This document shows, piece after piece, positions 25,714 to 34,814 of a stretch of 64,000 nt of DNA. The stretch comes from Bacteroidales bacterium. GTDB lineage: Bacteria > Bacteroidota > Bacteroidia > Bacteroidales > VadinHA17. The notes under the pieces are model-generated. The model did not search any database. It saw nothing but the letters and a program-made list of their open reading frames with translations, and was not told the DNA's origin. A program made the position numbers and the translations under genes. Each line of letters opens with the position of its first letter. The stretch's first letter is position 1. The stretch lies in contig JADJLX010000003.1 of assembly GCA_016709865.1 (NCBI GenBank), positions 372,001 through 436,000 of the forward strand. Direction: 5' to 3'.

Positions 25714-27660
25714 ATGAGTTATATTAAGTTCGAGAAAAGTCAGGTAGTAAATCTTGAATATTCTTTAGCCAGGGAAGTGATCAGGACTAACAGAGCCGGC
25801 TCATATTCCTCTACTACCATTGTTGGCTGCAATACACGCAAGTATCACGGATTGCTGATTTGTCCTGTAGATGAGTTTGGAGGTGAGAGATTTGTCCTCC
25901 TGTCCGCACTTGATATTACTGTTGTAAATAATGATAAAAGCTTTAATACAGGAATAAGAAAGTACAAAGGTGATTATTTTAACCCTAAAGGGCATAAGTA
26001 CATTGAGGACTTCAATGCAGATAATATCCCGTCGAGGGTATACAGGGTGGGAGGGGTTATGATTAAACAGGAAAGGCTTCTTGTTCATTATGAGGAGCAG
26101 TTCCTTCTCAGAATAACTGTTCTGGAAGCCTCTGAGCCCATGGTCCTTCAGTTACGTCCTTTTCTTGCATTCAGGAATATCCATCAGCTTACTCATGCAA
26201 ACCTGGCTGCTAATACAAAAGTAGACTTTATTGAAAACGGTATCAGATCGAAAATGTATGAAGGATTCCCTTATCTGAATATGCAGTTTTCCGCAAAGGC
26301 TGAGTTTATACCTGTTCCTGACTGGTATCTTGGTGTTGAATATCCTGAAGAACAAAAACGCGGATATGATTTCTCCGAAGACCTTTTTACTCCCGGATTC
26401 TTTGAGATCAAAGCCAAAGAGGGGGACGAGATAATCTTTTCTGCTTCAACAAAGGAAGAAAAAACAGCCGGACTAAAGCAGAAGTTTGCAAAGACTGTTA
26501 CCGGAAAGATACAAAGAGACAGTTTCAAGAATTGTTTAAGGAATGCAGCACAGCAGTTCGTTGAAAAAAGAGGCGGTAAAACTCTTATCATTGCAGGATA
26601 TCCCTGGTTCGGAGCCTGGGGAAGAGACACCTTTATTTCTTTACCGGGAATTGCTCTCGCACGACATAAACTGGCTCTTTATAAGGAGGTATTGAATACA
26701 CAGGTTGAACGGATGAAAAACGGTCTCTTCCCAAATATGGGTGAAGAAAGTAATCCGGCATTCAATACAGTAGACGCTGCACTTTGGTTTTTCTGGGCAA
26801 TACAGCAGTATGTTGAGCAGGGTGGCACAGATGCATGGGAACTGTATGGCGAAGCCGCAAAATCAGTACTTAATGCTTATAAAAGCGGCACGTCATATAA
26901 TATCCATATGAGAGATAACGGACTTATTTATGCTGATGCTCCGGGCAAATCTCTGACATGGATGGACGCAGTTGTTCACGGAGTGCCTGTTACTCCAAGA
27001 AGAGGCTATGATGTAGAGATTAATGCACTCTGGTATAATGCTGTATGTTTCTCACTTGAAATGGCCCGCTTAAATAATGACAAAAAGTTCATTAAGGAAT
27101 ACGAAAAATTGCCTGAACTAATTAAGAAATCATTTCTTGAGATTTTCTGGGATCCCAGACTTAACACATTAGCTGATTATGTAAATGATACTGAAGGTGT
27201 CAACCTGTTCGTAAGGCCCAATATGGTCATTGCAGTATCAATGCCCTATTCAATGCTTGATAAGGATCAGATGAAAAGCATTCTTGATGTGGCTGATAAA
27301 GAGCTTGTTACAATAAGAGGGCTCAGAACATTGTCTCCCAGGAATAAAATGTACAAGGGAGTCTATAAGGGAAGTCAGGAGGAACGGGATAATGCTTACC
27401 ACCAGGGAACTGTATGGCCATGGCTCTTTGGACCATTCTGTGAAGGATGGCTGAAAGTCTATGGGAAGCAGGGCGTTCAGAAGGTAAAGAACCTTATATT
27501 CGGACTTGAGGCTGTGATGAATGAGCATGGAATAAGTACAATTTCTGAGATATATGACGGAGATCCTCCTCATGCACCCCAGGGATCAATTTCCCAGGCA
27601 TGGAGTGTTGGTGAGGTATTGAGAATTATGGATCTTCTTGAAACAAAGTATTCGAACTAA
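25714..27660 (+). CDS. Glycogen debranching enzyme (amylo-alpha-1,6-glucosidase type)
   Basis: A 648-residue cytosolic enzyme that would remove alpha-1,6 branches from glycogen. The N-terminal bacterial GDE domain (LAREVIRTNRAGSYSSTT, CNTRKYHGLLI) and the C-terminal alpha/alpha barrel (PWFGAWGRDTFISLPGIAL, TVDAALWFFWAIQQY, DAVVHGVPVTPRRGYDVEIN, YHQGTVWPWLFGPFCEG, SISQAWSVGE) are complete. Asp and Glu in WGRDTF and SEIYDG are expected catalytic residues. The ATG at 25714 (MSYIKFEKSQ) is preferred to a TTG at 25669. It leads the glycogen gene set and is spaced 15 bp from the next gene. Confidence 0.92.
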   Translation: MSYIKFEKSQVVNLEYSLAREVIRTNRAGSYSSTTIVGCNTRKYHGLLICPVDEFGGERFVLLSALDITVVNNDKSFNTGIRKYKGDYFNPKGHKYIEDFNADNIPSRVYRVGGVMIKQERLLVHYEEQFLLRITVLEASEPMVLQLRPFLAFRNIHQLTHANLAANTKVDFIENGIRSKMYEGFPYLNMQFSAKAEFIPVPDWYLGVEYPEEQKRGYDFSEDLFTPGFFEIKAKEGDEIIFSASTKEEKTAGLKQKFAKTVTGKIQRDSFKNCLRNAAQQFVEKRGGKTLIIAGYPWFGAWGRDTFISLPGIALARHKLALYKEVLNTQVERMKNGLFPNMGEESNPAFNTVDAALWFFWAIQQYVEQGGTDAWELYGEAAKSVLNAYKSGTSYNIHMRDNGLIYADAPGKSLTWMDAVVHGVPVTPRRGYDVEINALWYNAVCFSLEMARLNNDKKFIKEYEKLPELIKKSFLEIFWDPRLNTLADYVNDTEGVNLFVRPNMVIAVSMPYSMLDKDQMKSILDVADKELVTIRGLRTLSPRNKMYKGVYKGSQEERDNAYHQGTVWPWLFGPFCEGWLKVYGKQGVQKVKNLIFGLEAVMNEHGISTISEIYDGDPPHAPQGSISQAWSVGEVLRIMDLLETKYSN

Positions 27661-27675
27661 TAACTGAGGTAGCAT

Positions 27676-28974
27676 ATGCGAGTGTTAATGTTTGGATGGG
27701 AATTTCCTCCACATATCTCCGGGGGATTAGGTACTGCCAGCTATGGTCTGACCAAAGGCATGGCTACGCTCGATGACCTCGAGGTGATCTTTGTGGTTCC
27801 AAAGGCATGGGGAGACGAGGATCAGAGTATGGTGAGGCTTGTCGGGGCAAATAAAGTGCCGGTAGCTTTCAGAAAGGTCTTTTACAAAGGATTCAGATAC
27901 CCGCTGGAAAAAATTGAAGTCTCCTCAAAAATTGTACCCTATACAGATCCTGAAGATTTCTGGAAAGTAGCGAGGTCGGAGGTTTCCGGATATAGCCTTT
28001 TTATTCAGACAAACAGCAAGGGAACAGTCGACTTCTCCGGACGGTATGACGGTTCACTAATGGATGAGATCAATAAATATGCTGTTGTTGCCTCTGTTAT
28101 AGCCGAGGAGAATGAGTTTGATGTGATACACGCTCACGACTGGCTTGCTTATCCTGCCGGTATGGCAGCAATGGAGGTTTCAGGTAAACCTTTGGTTATA
28201 CATGTGCATGCCACCGACTTTGACCGCAGCGGCGGAAATGTTAATCCTGATGTTTACCGGATTGAGAAAAGCGGGATGGATGCCGCTTCCAAAATTATCA
28301 CGGTAAGCAACTTAACCCGCGATATAGTTATAAACAAATACAATATTCATCCCGATAAAGTAGAGACGGTTTATAATGCTGTTGAACCTGTTAAGATCTC
28401 GGAAAACCTTACTATTCATAAAGGTTTTGATGAAAAAGTGGTTACATTCCTCGGCAGGATAACAATGCAAAAAGGACCCGAATACTTCATTGAAGCAGCA
28501 TATAAAGTGCTGAAAGTTATGGATAACGTGAGGTTTGTTATGGCTGGTTCAGGCGACATGATGGAAAGAATGATGAGGAGGGCTGCAGCTTTAAAAATCA
28601 CTGACAGATTTCACTTTACCGGATTTCTGCGTGGTTCCGATGTTTTCAGAATGCTCGATATGAGCGATGTATATATTATGCCATCAGTTTCAGAGCCGTT
28701 CGGAATATCTCCTCTGGAAGCAATGCAGTCGAATGTGCCGGTAATCATAAGCAAACAATCGGGTGTAGCGGAAATCCTTACTCATGCAGTTAAAACAGAT
28801 TTCTGGGACATTGATGCAATGGCCGATGCAATCTATGGTATCCTTAACTATCCGGCTCTCTCCAACATGTTCATAAAGAACGGGAAAGAGGAGGTTATAA
28901 GGTTAAAGTGGGATAATTCAGCACGACATGTTCGTGATATATATTACAGGGTTACCGAGAATAATAAGAATTAA
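27676..28974 (+). CDS. GT4 glycosyltransferase, glycogen synthase-like
   Basis: A 432-residue GT-B fold enzyme. The start MFGWEFPPHISGGLGTASYG is the N-terminal donor-binding loop seen in starch/glycogen synthases of the GT4/GT5 type. DVIHAHDWLAYPAG, VVTFLGRITMQKGPEYFIEA and SVSEPFGISPLEAM (the EX7E motif) follow. It probably uses ADP- or UDP-glucose to extend an alpha-glucan or make a maltosyl primer. It is placed between debranching enzyme and a GH57 amylase with only 3 bp to the latter. A second, unrelated (GT3) synthase domain is encoded in the same cluster, so the division of work is open. Confidence 0.88.
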   Translation: MRVLMFGWEFPPHISGGLGTASYGLTKGMATLDDLEVIFVVPKAWGDEDQSMVRLVGANKVPVAFRKVFYKGFRYPLEKIEVSSKIVPYTDPEDFWKVARSEVSGYSLFIQTNSKGTVDFSGRYDGSLMDEINKYAVVASVIAEENEFDVIHAHDWLAYPAGMAAMEVSGKPLVIHVHATDFDRSGGNVNPDVYRIEKSGMDAASKIITVSNLTRDIVINKYNIHPDKVETVYNAVEPVKISENLTIHKGFDEKVVTFLGRITMQKGPEYFIEAAYKVLKVMDNVRFVMAGSGDMMERMMRRAAALKITDRFHFTGFLRGSDVFRMLDMSDVYIMPSVSEPFGISPLEAMQSNVPVIISKQSGVAEILTHAVKTDFWDIDAMADAIYGILNYPALSNMFIKNGKEEVIRLKWDNSARHVRDIYYRVTENNKN

Positions 28975-28977
28975 GAT

Positions 28978-30564
28978 ATGAGTGTTTCTACCAAAAAAGC
29001 AATTTGCCTCTATTTTCAGGTTCATCAACCTTTCAGGCTAAAAAGGTACAGATTTTTTGACCTTGGACATGACCACTATTACTATGATGATTACTCGAAT
29101 GAATCAATCATGAGAAAAGTGGCAGATAAATGCTATATCCCGGCAAATAAGATAATTCTGGAACTTATCCAGAAACATAAGGGGAAGTTCAAAGTTACTT
29201 TCTCACTTTCCGGGCTGGCTATTAACCAGTTCAGATTATATGCTCCCGAGGTTCTCGAATCCTTCAGAGAGCTTGCCCAAACAGGCATGGTTGAGTTCCT
29301 GGCCGAGACCAACTCTCATTCCCTCTCGTCAATAAAAAGCAGGAGCGAATTTGAACGTCAGGTCAATAAACATAAAGAGATGCTCAGGGAATTCCTTGGA
29401 TATGAGGCAACATCTTTCCGTAATACCGAATTAATATATTCAGATTCAATAGGATCGTGGGTTGCAGATATGGGATTCAAATCTATAATGACAGAAGGTG
29501 CCAAACATGTTCTGGGCTGGAAGAGTCCCAATTACCTGTATTGTAACGCACTTAATCCAAGGCTTAAAGTACTTCTCAGAAATTTTGTTTTAAGTGATGA
29601 TATTGCATTCAGGTTCTCAAACAGAGATTGGATAGAATGGCCTTTAACCGCAGATAAATACGCTTCATGGGTTAACAAGCTTGCTTCAAAGAGCGAACTT
29701 TTGAATATATTCCTCGACTACGAAACTTTCGGTGAACATAACTGGAAAGAGTCAGGAATATTCGATTTTCTTTATCACATGCCTGGTGCAGTACTGAAGA
29801 AAACACCATTCCGTTTCATGACACCTACGGAAATAGCTGATACACTTCAGCCTGTTTCCGCTATAAGCATTCCTTCTCCTATATCATGGGCTGACGAAGA
29901 AAGAGACATCACTGCCTGGCATGGAAATGAGCTTCAGGTAGCAGCCCTTGATAAACTCTACAGTCTTGCCGGAAAAGTAAACCGTTGCGAGGATGAGACT
30001 ATAAGAAAGGATTGGGACTATCTTCAGTCCAGTGATCATTTTTACTACATGGCAACAAAGTTCTTTTCCGATGGAGCAGTACATGCTTACTTCAACCCAT
30101 ATGAAACGCCATATGATGCATTTATGAATTATATGAACGTACTGAGCGATTTTGAAATCAGGCTGAAAAAATGGTTCCCCGATACAGCTGAGCAGGATCA
30201 GATATTCAAACTTGGTGCCCAGGTTATTGAAAAGGATATGATTATTGAGGAGCTTACTGTTCAGGTAAAAAAACTTGAAAAAAAGATAGGAAAGGTCAAA
30301 CCGGAAGCTAAAGCTGCAAAAAAGCCGGTTGTGAAAACAGCTGCAAAAGCAAATAAAAAGGAAAAAAGCAAGGCTGCTGTGAAACCATTAACAGTAAAAT
30401 CAACTGAAGAGAAAACTGTTAAGAGTCCTGTCAAAAAAACTGTTACCAAAAAAGTGGTGAAGAAAACTAAAACTCCTGTAAAGAAAATTACAGCATCAAA
30501 AGCTAAGAAAAATTCGTCTGCAGCGACTACTTTAAAAAAGAAAAAAAGTACAAAAACTAAGTAA
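28978..30564 (+). CDS. GH57 alpha-amylase/glucanotransferase with lysine-rich C-terminal tail
   Basis: A 528-residue protein. The first 420 residues are a GH57 catalytic domain: FQVHQPFRLKRYRF at the start, VEFLAETNSHSL with the probable nucleophile Glu, ATSFRNTELIYSD, and FLDYETFGEHNW with the probable acid Asp. It would act on alpha-1,4-glucan, for example glycogen, in the cytosol. After a short coiled-coil-like segment (VIEKDMIIEELTVQVKKLEKKIG) the last 100 residues are a Lys/Ala/Thr/Pro tail like histone H1 (KTAAKANKKEKSKAAVK, KKTKTPVKKITASKAKK), not part of the family domain. The tail might bind nucleic acid, glycogen phosphate or acidic proteins. The base and codon pattern otherwise fits the neighbours. 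Confidence 0.9.
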   Translation: MSVSTKKAICLYFQVHQPFRLKRYRFFDLGHDHYYYDDYSNESIMRKVADKCYIPANKIILELIQKHKGKFKVTFSLSGLAINQFRLYAPEVLESFRELAQTGMVEFLAETNSHSLSSIKSRSEFERQVNKHKEMLREFLGYEATSFRNTELIYSDSIGSWVADMGFKSIMTEGAKHVLGWKSPNYLYCNALNPRLKVLLRNFVLSDDIAFRFSNRDWIEWPLTADKYASWVNKLASKSELLNIFLDYETFGEHNWKESGIFDFLYHMPGAVLKKTPFRFMTPTEIADTLQPVSAISIPSPISWADEERDITAWHGNELQVAALDKLYSLAGKVNRCEDETIRKDWDYLQSSDHFYYMATKFFSDGAVHAYFNPYETPYDAFMNYMNVLSDFEIRLKKWFPDTAEQDQIFKLGAQVIEKDMIIEELTVQVKKLEKKIGKVKPEAKAAKKPVVKTAAKANKKEKSKAAVKPLTVKSTEEKTVKSPVKKTVTKKVVKKTKTPVKKITASKAKKNSSAATTLKKKKSTKTK

Positions 30565-30590
30565 TTATCTGAAACAAATAAAGACATAAG

Positions 30591-33500
30591 ATGAAGGTTG
30601 ATTTTATATTTGAAACCAGTTGGGAAGTATGTAATAAAGTAGGCGGAATACACACAGTTATATCTACAAAAGCGCTCAAAATTGTAAATGAAATAGGTGA
30701 TAACTATATACTTATCGGACCAGATGTCTGGAGGGAAGATGTTACTAATCCTGAGTTCATCCCTGATGAGACACTGTTTGCCGACTGGAAATGCAGTGCA
30801 GCAGCAGAAGGATTAAGAGTTAAGACAGGAAGATGGAACATTGCAGGCAAACCTATTGTCATCCTTTTGGATTTCACACCATATTTTGGACAACAGAATG
30901 AGATATTTGCCGGATTCTGGGAAACATATAAACTTGACAGCATCTCTGGTCAGTGGGATTATGTAGAACCTGCACTTTTCGGCTATGCTGCCGGTAAACT
31001 TATTGAGAGCTTCACTTCATTTCACCATGGACATCACAATATAATCGCTCAGTTTCACGAGTGGATGACTGGTACCGGGGTCCTTTATCTCGAAAAATTT
31101 GCTCCTTGGATTGCAACCTCATTTACATCACATGCTACAGTACTGGGCAGGTGTGTTGCCGGAAATAACCGCCCGCTGTATGGCAAAATGGAGAGTTATA
31201 ATCCGATACAGATTTCCCGTGAATTTAATGTTATTGCAAAGCAGTCGCTCGAAAAGATCTCCGCTGCAACCGCTGATGTTTTTACAACGGTAAGTGAAAT
31301 AACATCAAGAGAGTGCAGTCATTTTCTGGGTAAGAATGTTGACATTGTAACACCTAATGGTTTTGAGGATTCATTTGTCCCAGCAAGTGACAGGTTTGAC
31401 GGGGTAAGAACTAAAGCAAGGTCGGCTCTGAAGAATGTTGCTGAAGCCGTTCTTGGATACACACTATCAGACGATTGCCTGTTTGTTGTTAACAGCGGAA
31501 GGTATGAATTCAGAAATAAGGGGATCGATATTTTTATTGATTCGCTCGGAGAACTTCAAAAGGAGAATAAGATTAAGAAAGAGTGCGTTGCCTTCTTCCT
31601 GATTCCCGCATATCATAAGGGACCACGTCAGGAAATAGTTGATATACTTAATAATAACGGAACAACACATAATGGTGACAGATATCTGACTCATAGCCTG
31701 CATTATCCGCATACCGATCCTGTTTTGCAAAGAATTGTAACAAACAATATACACAATGGTCAGGATTCAAAGGTAAAGATCATCTTTGTTCCATCTTACC
31801 TGAATGGTAATGACGGAATTTTTAATATCCCGTATTTTGATCTTTTGATCGGATTTGACCTGTCTGTATTTCCTTCATATTACGAGCCCTGGGGATATAC
31901 TCCACTTGAGAGCCTAATGTTTTCTATACCCACTGTAACCACTTCACTCTCCGGATTCGGATTATGGGTTAAAACATACTTTACAGATCCGGGAAATGGT
32001 ATTGCTGTAATTGAAAGGACCGACGACAACGAAGCTGAGGTAATTGATAAGATCAGGGCCTTCATGTCGATGTTTATCAGTCTCAGCGATAAAGAAATAC
32101 TGGAAGCCAGAAAAAAAGCTCACGAAGTTTCGAGAATTGCAATGTGGGATACCCTGGTTGATCACTATTTCTATGCATATAAAATGGCTCTTGAGAAAAG
32201 CAGTGAAAGAAGAGATGAGCCAAGAGAATTTGCACAATTTGTTGAAGCCCCGGGTTTACTTTCGCGCAAACCTCATCAGGTACCTGTCTGGAAAGACATT
32301 TATGTTCAGAGCGATGTTCCGGAGAAACTGGCAACACTCAAGGAACTGGCAGATAACCTGTGGTGGTCGTGGAACTTTGAAGCTGAATTACTTTTTAATA
32401 ATATGGACCCGTCTCTCTGGGAACAGGTGAAGCATAATCCTAAGCTTTTGCTTGAGAAGATTGATTACAAGAGACTTATGGTTCTTGAGGACGATGATGA
32501 GTTTACTGCAGAACTAAAGAGGATATATGATCTTTTCTGTGTTTACAGGGATCGTCCGGATGATACTACAAATCCATCCGTTGCCTATTTTAGCATGGAA
32601 TTTGGTATTCACCCATGCCTTAAGACTTATTCGGGAGGATTAGGAATTCTGGCAGGAGACTATCTGAAGGAGGCAAGCGATTCAAATCTGAATATCACAG
32701 GAATAGGCTTACTTTACAGATATGGCTATTTCAAGCAGAAGCTCGGACCACGGGGTGAACAGTTACCTGTTTATGACGCGGAGGAGTTTTCAAGACTACC
32801 TATCAACCCTGTAAAGGATGCCGATGGCAATCATATGGTAGTCAGCCTGGTTTGGCCCGGAAGACCTGTAAAAATAAGGGTTTGGGAAGCGATGGTTGGA
32901 AAAGTAAGGCTTGTTCTCCTTGATACTGATTTCGATGATAATTTGCCGGAGGATCGCACTGTTACTCATTACCTCTATGGTGGGGATAACGAAAACAGGC
33001 TGAGGCAGGAGCTTATTCTTGGCATCGGAGGAATAAGAGCTCTTGAGGCTATGGGAATACATCCCGATGTCTATCATAGCAACGAGGGTCATTCAGCATT
33101 TATTAGTCTCGAAAGAATGCGGTTGCTGATAATCGATCACCATCTGACATTTAATCAGGCACTTGAGGCTATCAGATCATCAACACTTTTTACCACACAT
33201 ACTCCGGTACCGGCAGGACATGATGCATTTGATGAAGATCTGCTTCGTAAATATATTTCGCATTATCATAGCCGTTTGTCTATCTCCTGGGAAGAACTTA
33301 TGGCCCTTGGTCAGTGTGAAGGCGATAATGATAAGAAATTCAATATGAGTTATCTGGCTACCCGGATGTCTCAGGAAGTGAACGGTGTAAGTAAACTTCA
33401 TGGGGAGGTGAGCCGTGGGATGTTCAATAAACTGTGGCCCGGATTCCTTAAGGAAGAGTTGTTTATAGGGCATGTTACAAATGGTGTTCATCACCCTACC

Positions 33501-34814
33501 TGGACTGCACCTGAATGGAGAGAGATTTATACAGAGCTTACCGGTAACATAAACTTTGACCAGACCGACAGGAATCTCTGGGAAAAGCTCTATACAGTAG
33601 AAGACAAAAAGATCTATGAGGTTAAAACCCATCTCAAGAAGAAGCTCTTCTCAAATATAAGAAAGCGTCTTCAGTCGGATATGATAGATAAGCATGTGAG
33701 TCCGCGTACATTATTGAATATCAGCAATCATCTCGATGAAAAAGCGCTGACAATAGGATTCGCAAGAAGGTTCGCAACCTATAAAAGAGCATCTTTGCTC
33801 TTCAGAGATCTCGACAGGCTTGACAGGATAGTTAATAATCCTGAAAAACCGGTTCAGTTCATTTATGCGGGTAAGGCTCATCCGAACGACGGAGGCGGAC
33901 AGGATCTGATCAAGAGGATCTTTGAAATATCTCAGATGCCCCGGTTTACCGGTAAGGTAATCTTCCTTGAAAACTATGATATTGAACTTGCCAAGTATCT
34001 TGTAAGAGGTGTCGACATCTGGCTTAATACACCAACAAGACCTCTTGAGGCCTCGGGTACAAGCGGTGAAAAAGCCGTTATGAATGGTACAATACATTTT
34101 AGTGTCCTTGATGGCTGGTGGGTTGAGGGATACAGGGCGTTTGCAGGATGGGCTTTACCAAAGAAGAGGACCTTTGAAAATCAGGATCTTCAGGATGATA
34201 TTGATGCTGAGACCATTTATAATATGCTTGAATATGAGATAGTACCGGCTTATTATGCATTCAACGACCAGGGAGTCCCTGTTGAGTGGGTAAGTCTGGT
34301 CAAGAATACAATGGTTAAGATCGCTCCGGAGTTTACAATGAAGAGGCAGATTGACGATTATTATGAGAAGTATTACTCAAAGCTGTACCAGAGAAACAAA
34401 TACCTGATCAGCAATGATTTTGAAAAGTCAAAAGAGCTTGCTGCCTGGAAGCAGACAATGAGGGAAGAATGGGATAATATTGAGGTTATCAACTATAGCT
34501 TTGAAAAGGCCGGTGAAAATGTTTACAGGTCAGGTCACGATTATACAGCAGAGATTGCTCTTAATGTTAAAAACATTCCAAAGGAAAATGTTGGTGTTGA
34601 GTTCATTATTACACATATGGGCAAACATGGAGAGCATGAGTTTGTCGCGAGTGAAGAGTTTCAGCTTGTAAGCTGCAAAAGTGGCAAGTGTCTTTACCGT
34701 GCAAACCTTGTTCCGGAAAAGGCAGGTTCTTTCTTCTACGGAATCAGAATTTATCCAAAGCATCCCGATCTTCCTCACAAACAGGATTTTGCCCTGTTGC
34801 GCTGGATTGATTAA
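30591..34814 (+). CDS. GT3 glycogen synthase - GT35 alpha-glucan phosphorylase fusion
   Basis: The 1407-residue protein joins the enzymes that build and degrade glycogen. Residues 1 to about 545 form a eukaryote-like GT3 glycogen synthase: FETSWEVCNKVGGIHTVIS, FHEWMTGTGVLYLE, TVSEITSRECSHFLG, TPNGFE and the EX7E segment YEPWGYTPLESLMFS. From about 560 a short-type alpha-glucan phosphorylase follows: DNLWWSWNFEAELLF (DUF3417-like), VAYFSMEFGIHPCLKTYSGGLG, DVYHSNEGHSAF, HVTNGVHHPTW, and the PLP-lysine region ASGTSGEKAVMNG. The last ~100 residues make a beta domain. Similar fusions are common in Bacteroidota. It ends with a 4 bp overlap with the convergent branching enzyme gene. How opposite activities are balanced is unknown. 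Confidence 0.93.
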   Translation: MKVDFIFETSWEVCNKVGGIHTVISTKALKIVNEIGDNYILIGPDVWREDVTNPEFIPDETLFADWKCSAAAEGLRVKTGRWNIAGKPIVILLDFTPYFGQQNEIFAGFWETYKLDSISGQWDYVEPALFGYAAGKLIESFTSFHHGHHNIIAQFHEWMTGTGVLYLEKFAPWIATSFTSHATVLGRCVAGNNRPLYGKMESYNPIQISREFNVIAKQSLEKISAATADVFTTVSEITSRECSHFLGKNVDIVTPNGFEDSFVPASDRFDGVRTKARSALKNVAEAVLGYTLSDDCLFVVNSGRYEFRNKGIDIFIDSLGELQKENKIKKECVAFFLIPAYHKGPRQEIVDILNNNGTTHNGDRYLTHSLHYPHTDPVLQRIVTNNIHNGQDSKVKIIFVPSYLNGNDGIFNIPYFDLLIGFDLSVFPSYYEPWGYTPLESLMFSIPTVTTSLSGFGLWVKTYFTDPGNGIAVIERTDDNEAEVIDKIRAFMSMFISLSDKEILEARKKAHEVSRIAMWDTLVDHYFYAYKMALEKSSERRDEPREFAQFVEAPGLLSRKPHQVPVWKDIYVQSDVPEKLATLKELADNLWWSWNFEAELLFNNMDPSLWEQVKHNPKLLLEKIDYKRLMVLEDDDEFTAELKRIYDLFCVYRDRPDDTTNPSVAYFSMEFGIHPCLKTYSGGLGILAGDYLKEASDSNLNITGIGLLYRYGYFKQKLGPRGEQLPVYDAEEFSRLPINPVKDADGNHMVVSLVWPGRPVKIRVWEAMVGKVRLVLLDTDFDDNLPEDRTVTHYLYGGDNENRLRQELILGIGGIRALEAMGIHPDVYHSNEGHSAFISLERMRLLIIDHHLTFNQALEAIRSSTLFTTHTPVPAGHDAFDEDLLRKYISHYHSRLSISWEELMALGQCEGDNDKKFNMSYLATRMSQEVNGVSKLHGEVSRGMFNKLWPGFLKEELFIGHVTNGVHHPTWTAPEWREIYTELTGNINFDQTDRNLWEKLYTVEDKKIYEVKTHLKKKLFSNIRKRLQSDMIDKHVSPRTLLNISNHLDEKALTIGFARRFATYKRASLLFRDLDRLDRIVNNPEKPVQFIYAGKAHPNDGGGQDLIKRIFEISQMPRFTGKVIFLENYDIELAKYLVRGVDIWLNTPTRPLEASGTSGEKAVMNGTIHFSVLDGWWVEGYRAFAGWALPKKRTFENQDLQDDIDAETIYNMLEYEIVPAYYAFNDQGVPVEWVSLVKNTMVKIAPEFTMKRQIDDYYEKYYSKLYQRNKYLISNDFEKSKELAAWKQTMREEWDNIEVINYSFEKAGENVYRSGHDYTAEIALNVKNIPKENVGVEFIITHMGKHGEHEFVASEEFQLVSCKSGKCLYRANLVPEKAGSFFYGIRIYPKHPDLPHKQDFALLRWID

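Noticed and set aside
30261..30653. Hydrophobic 130-codon frame antisense to the GH57 tail
   Set aside because: It is the complement of the Lys-rich tail (TTT/CTT codons), so it appears membrane-like by composition only.
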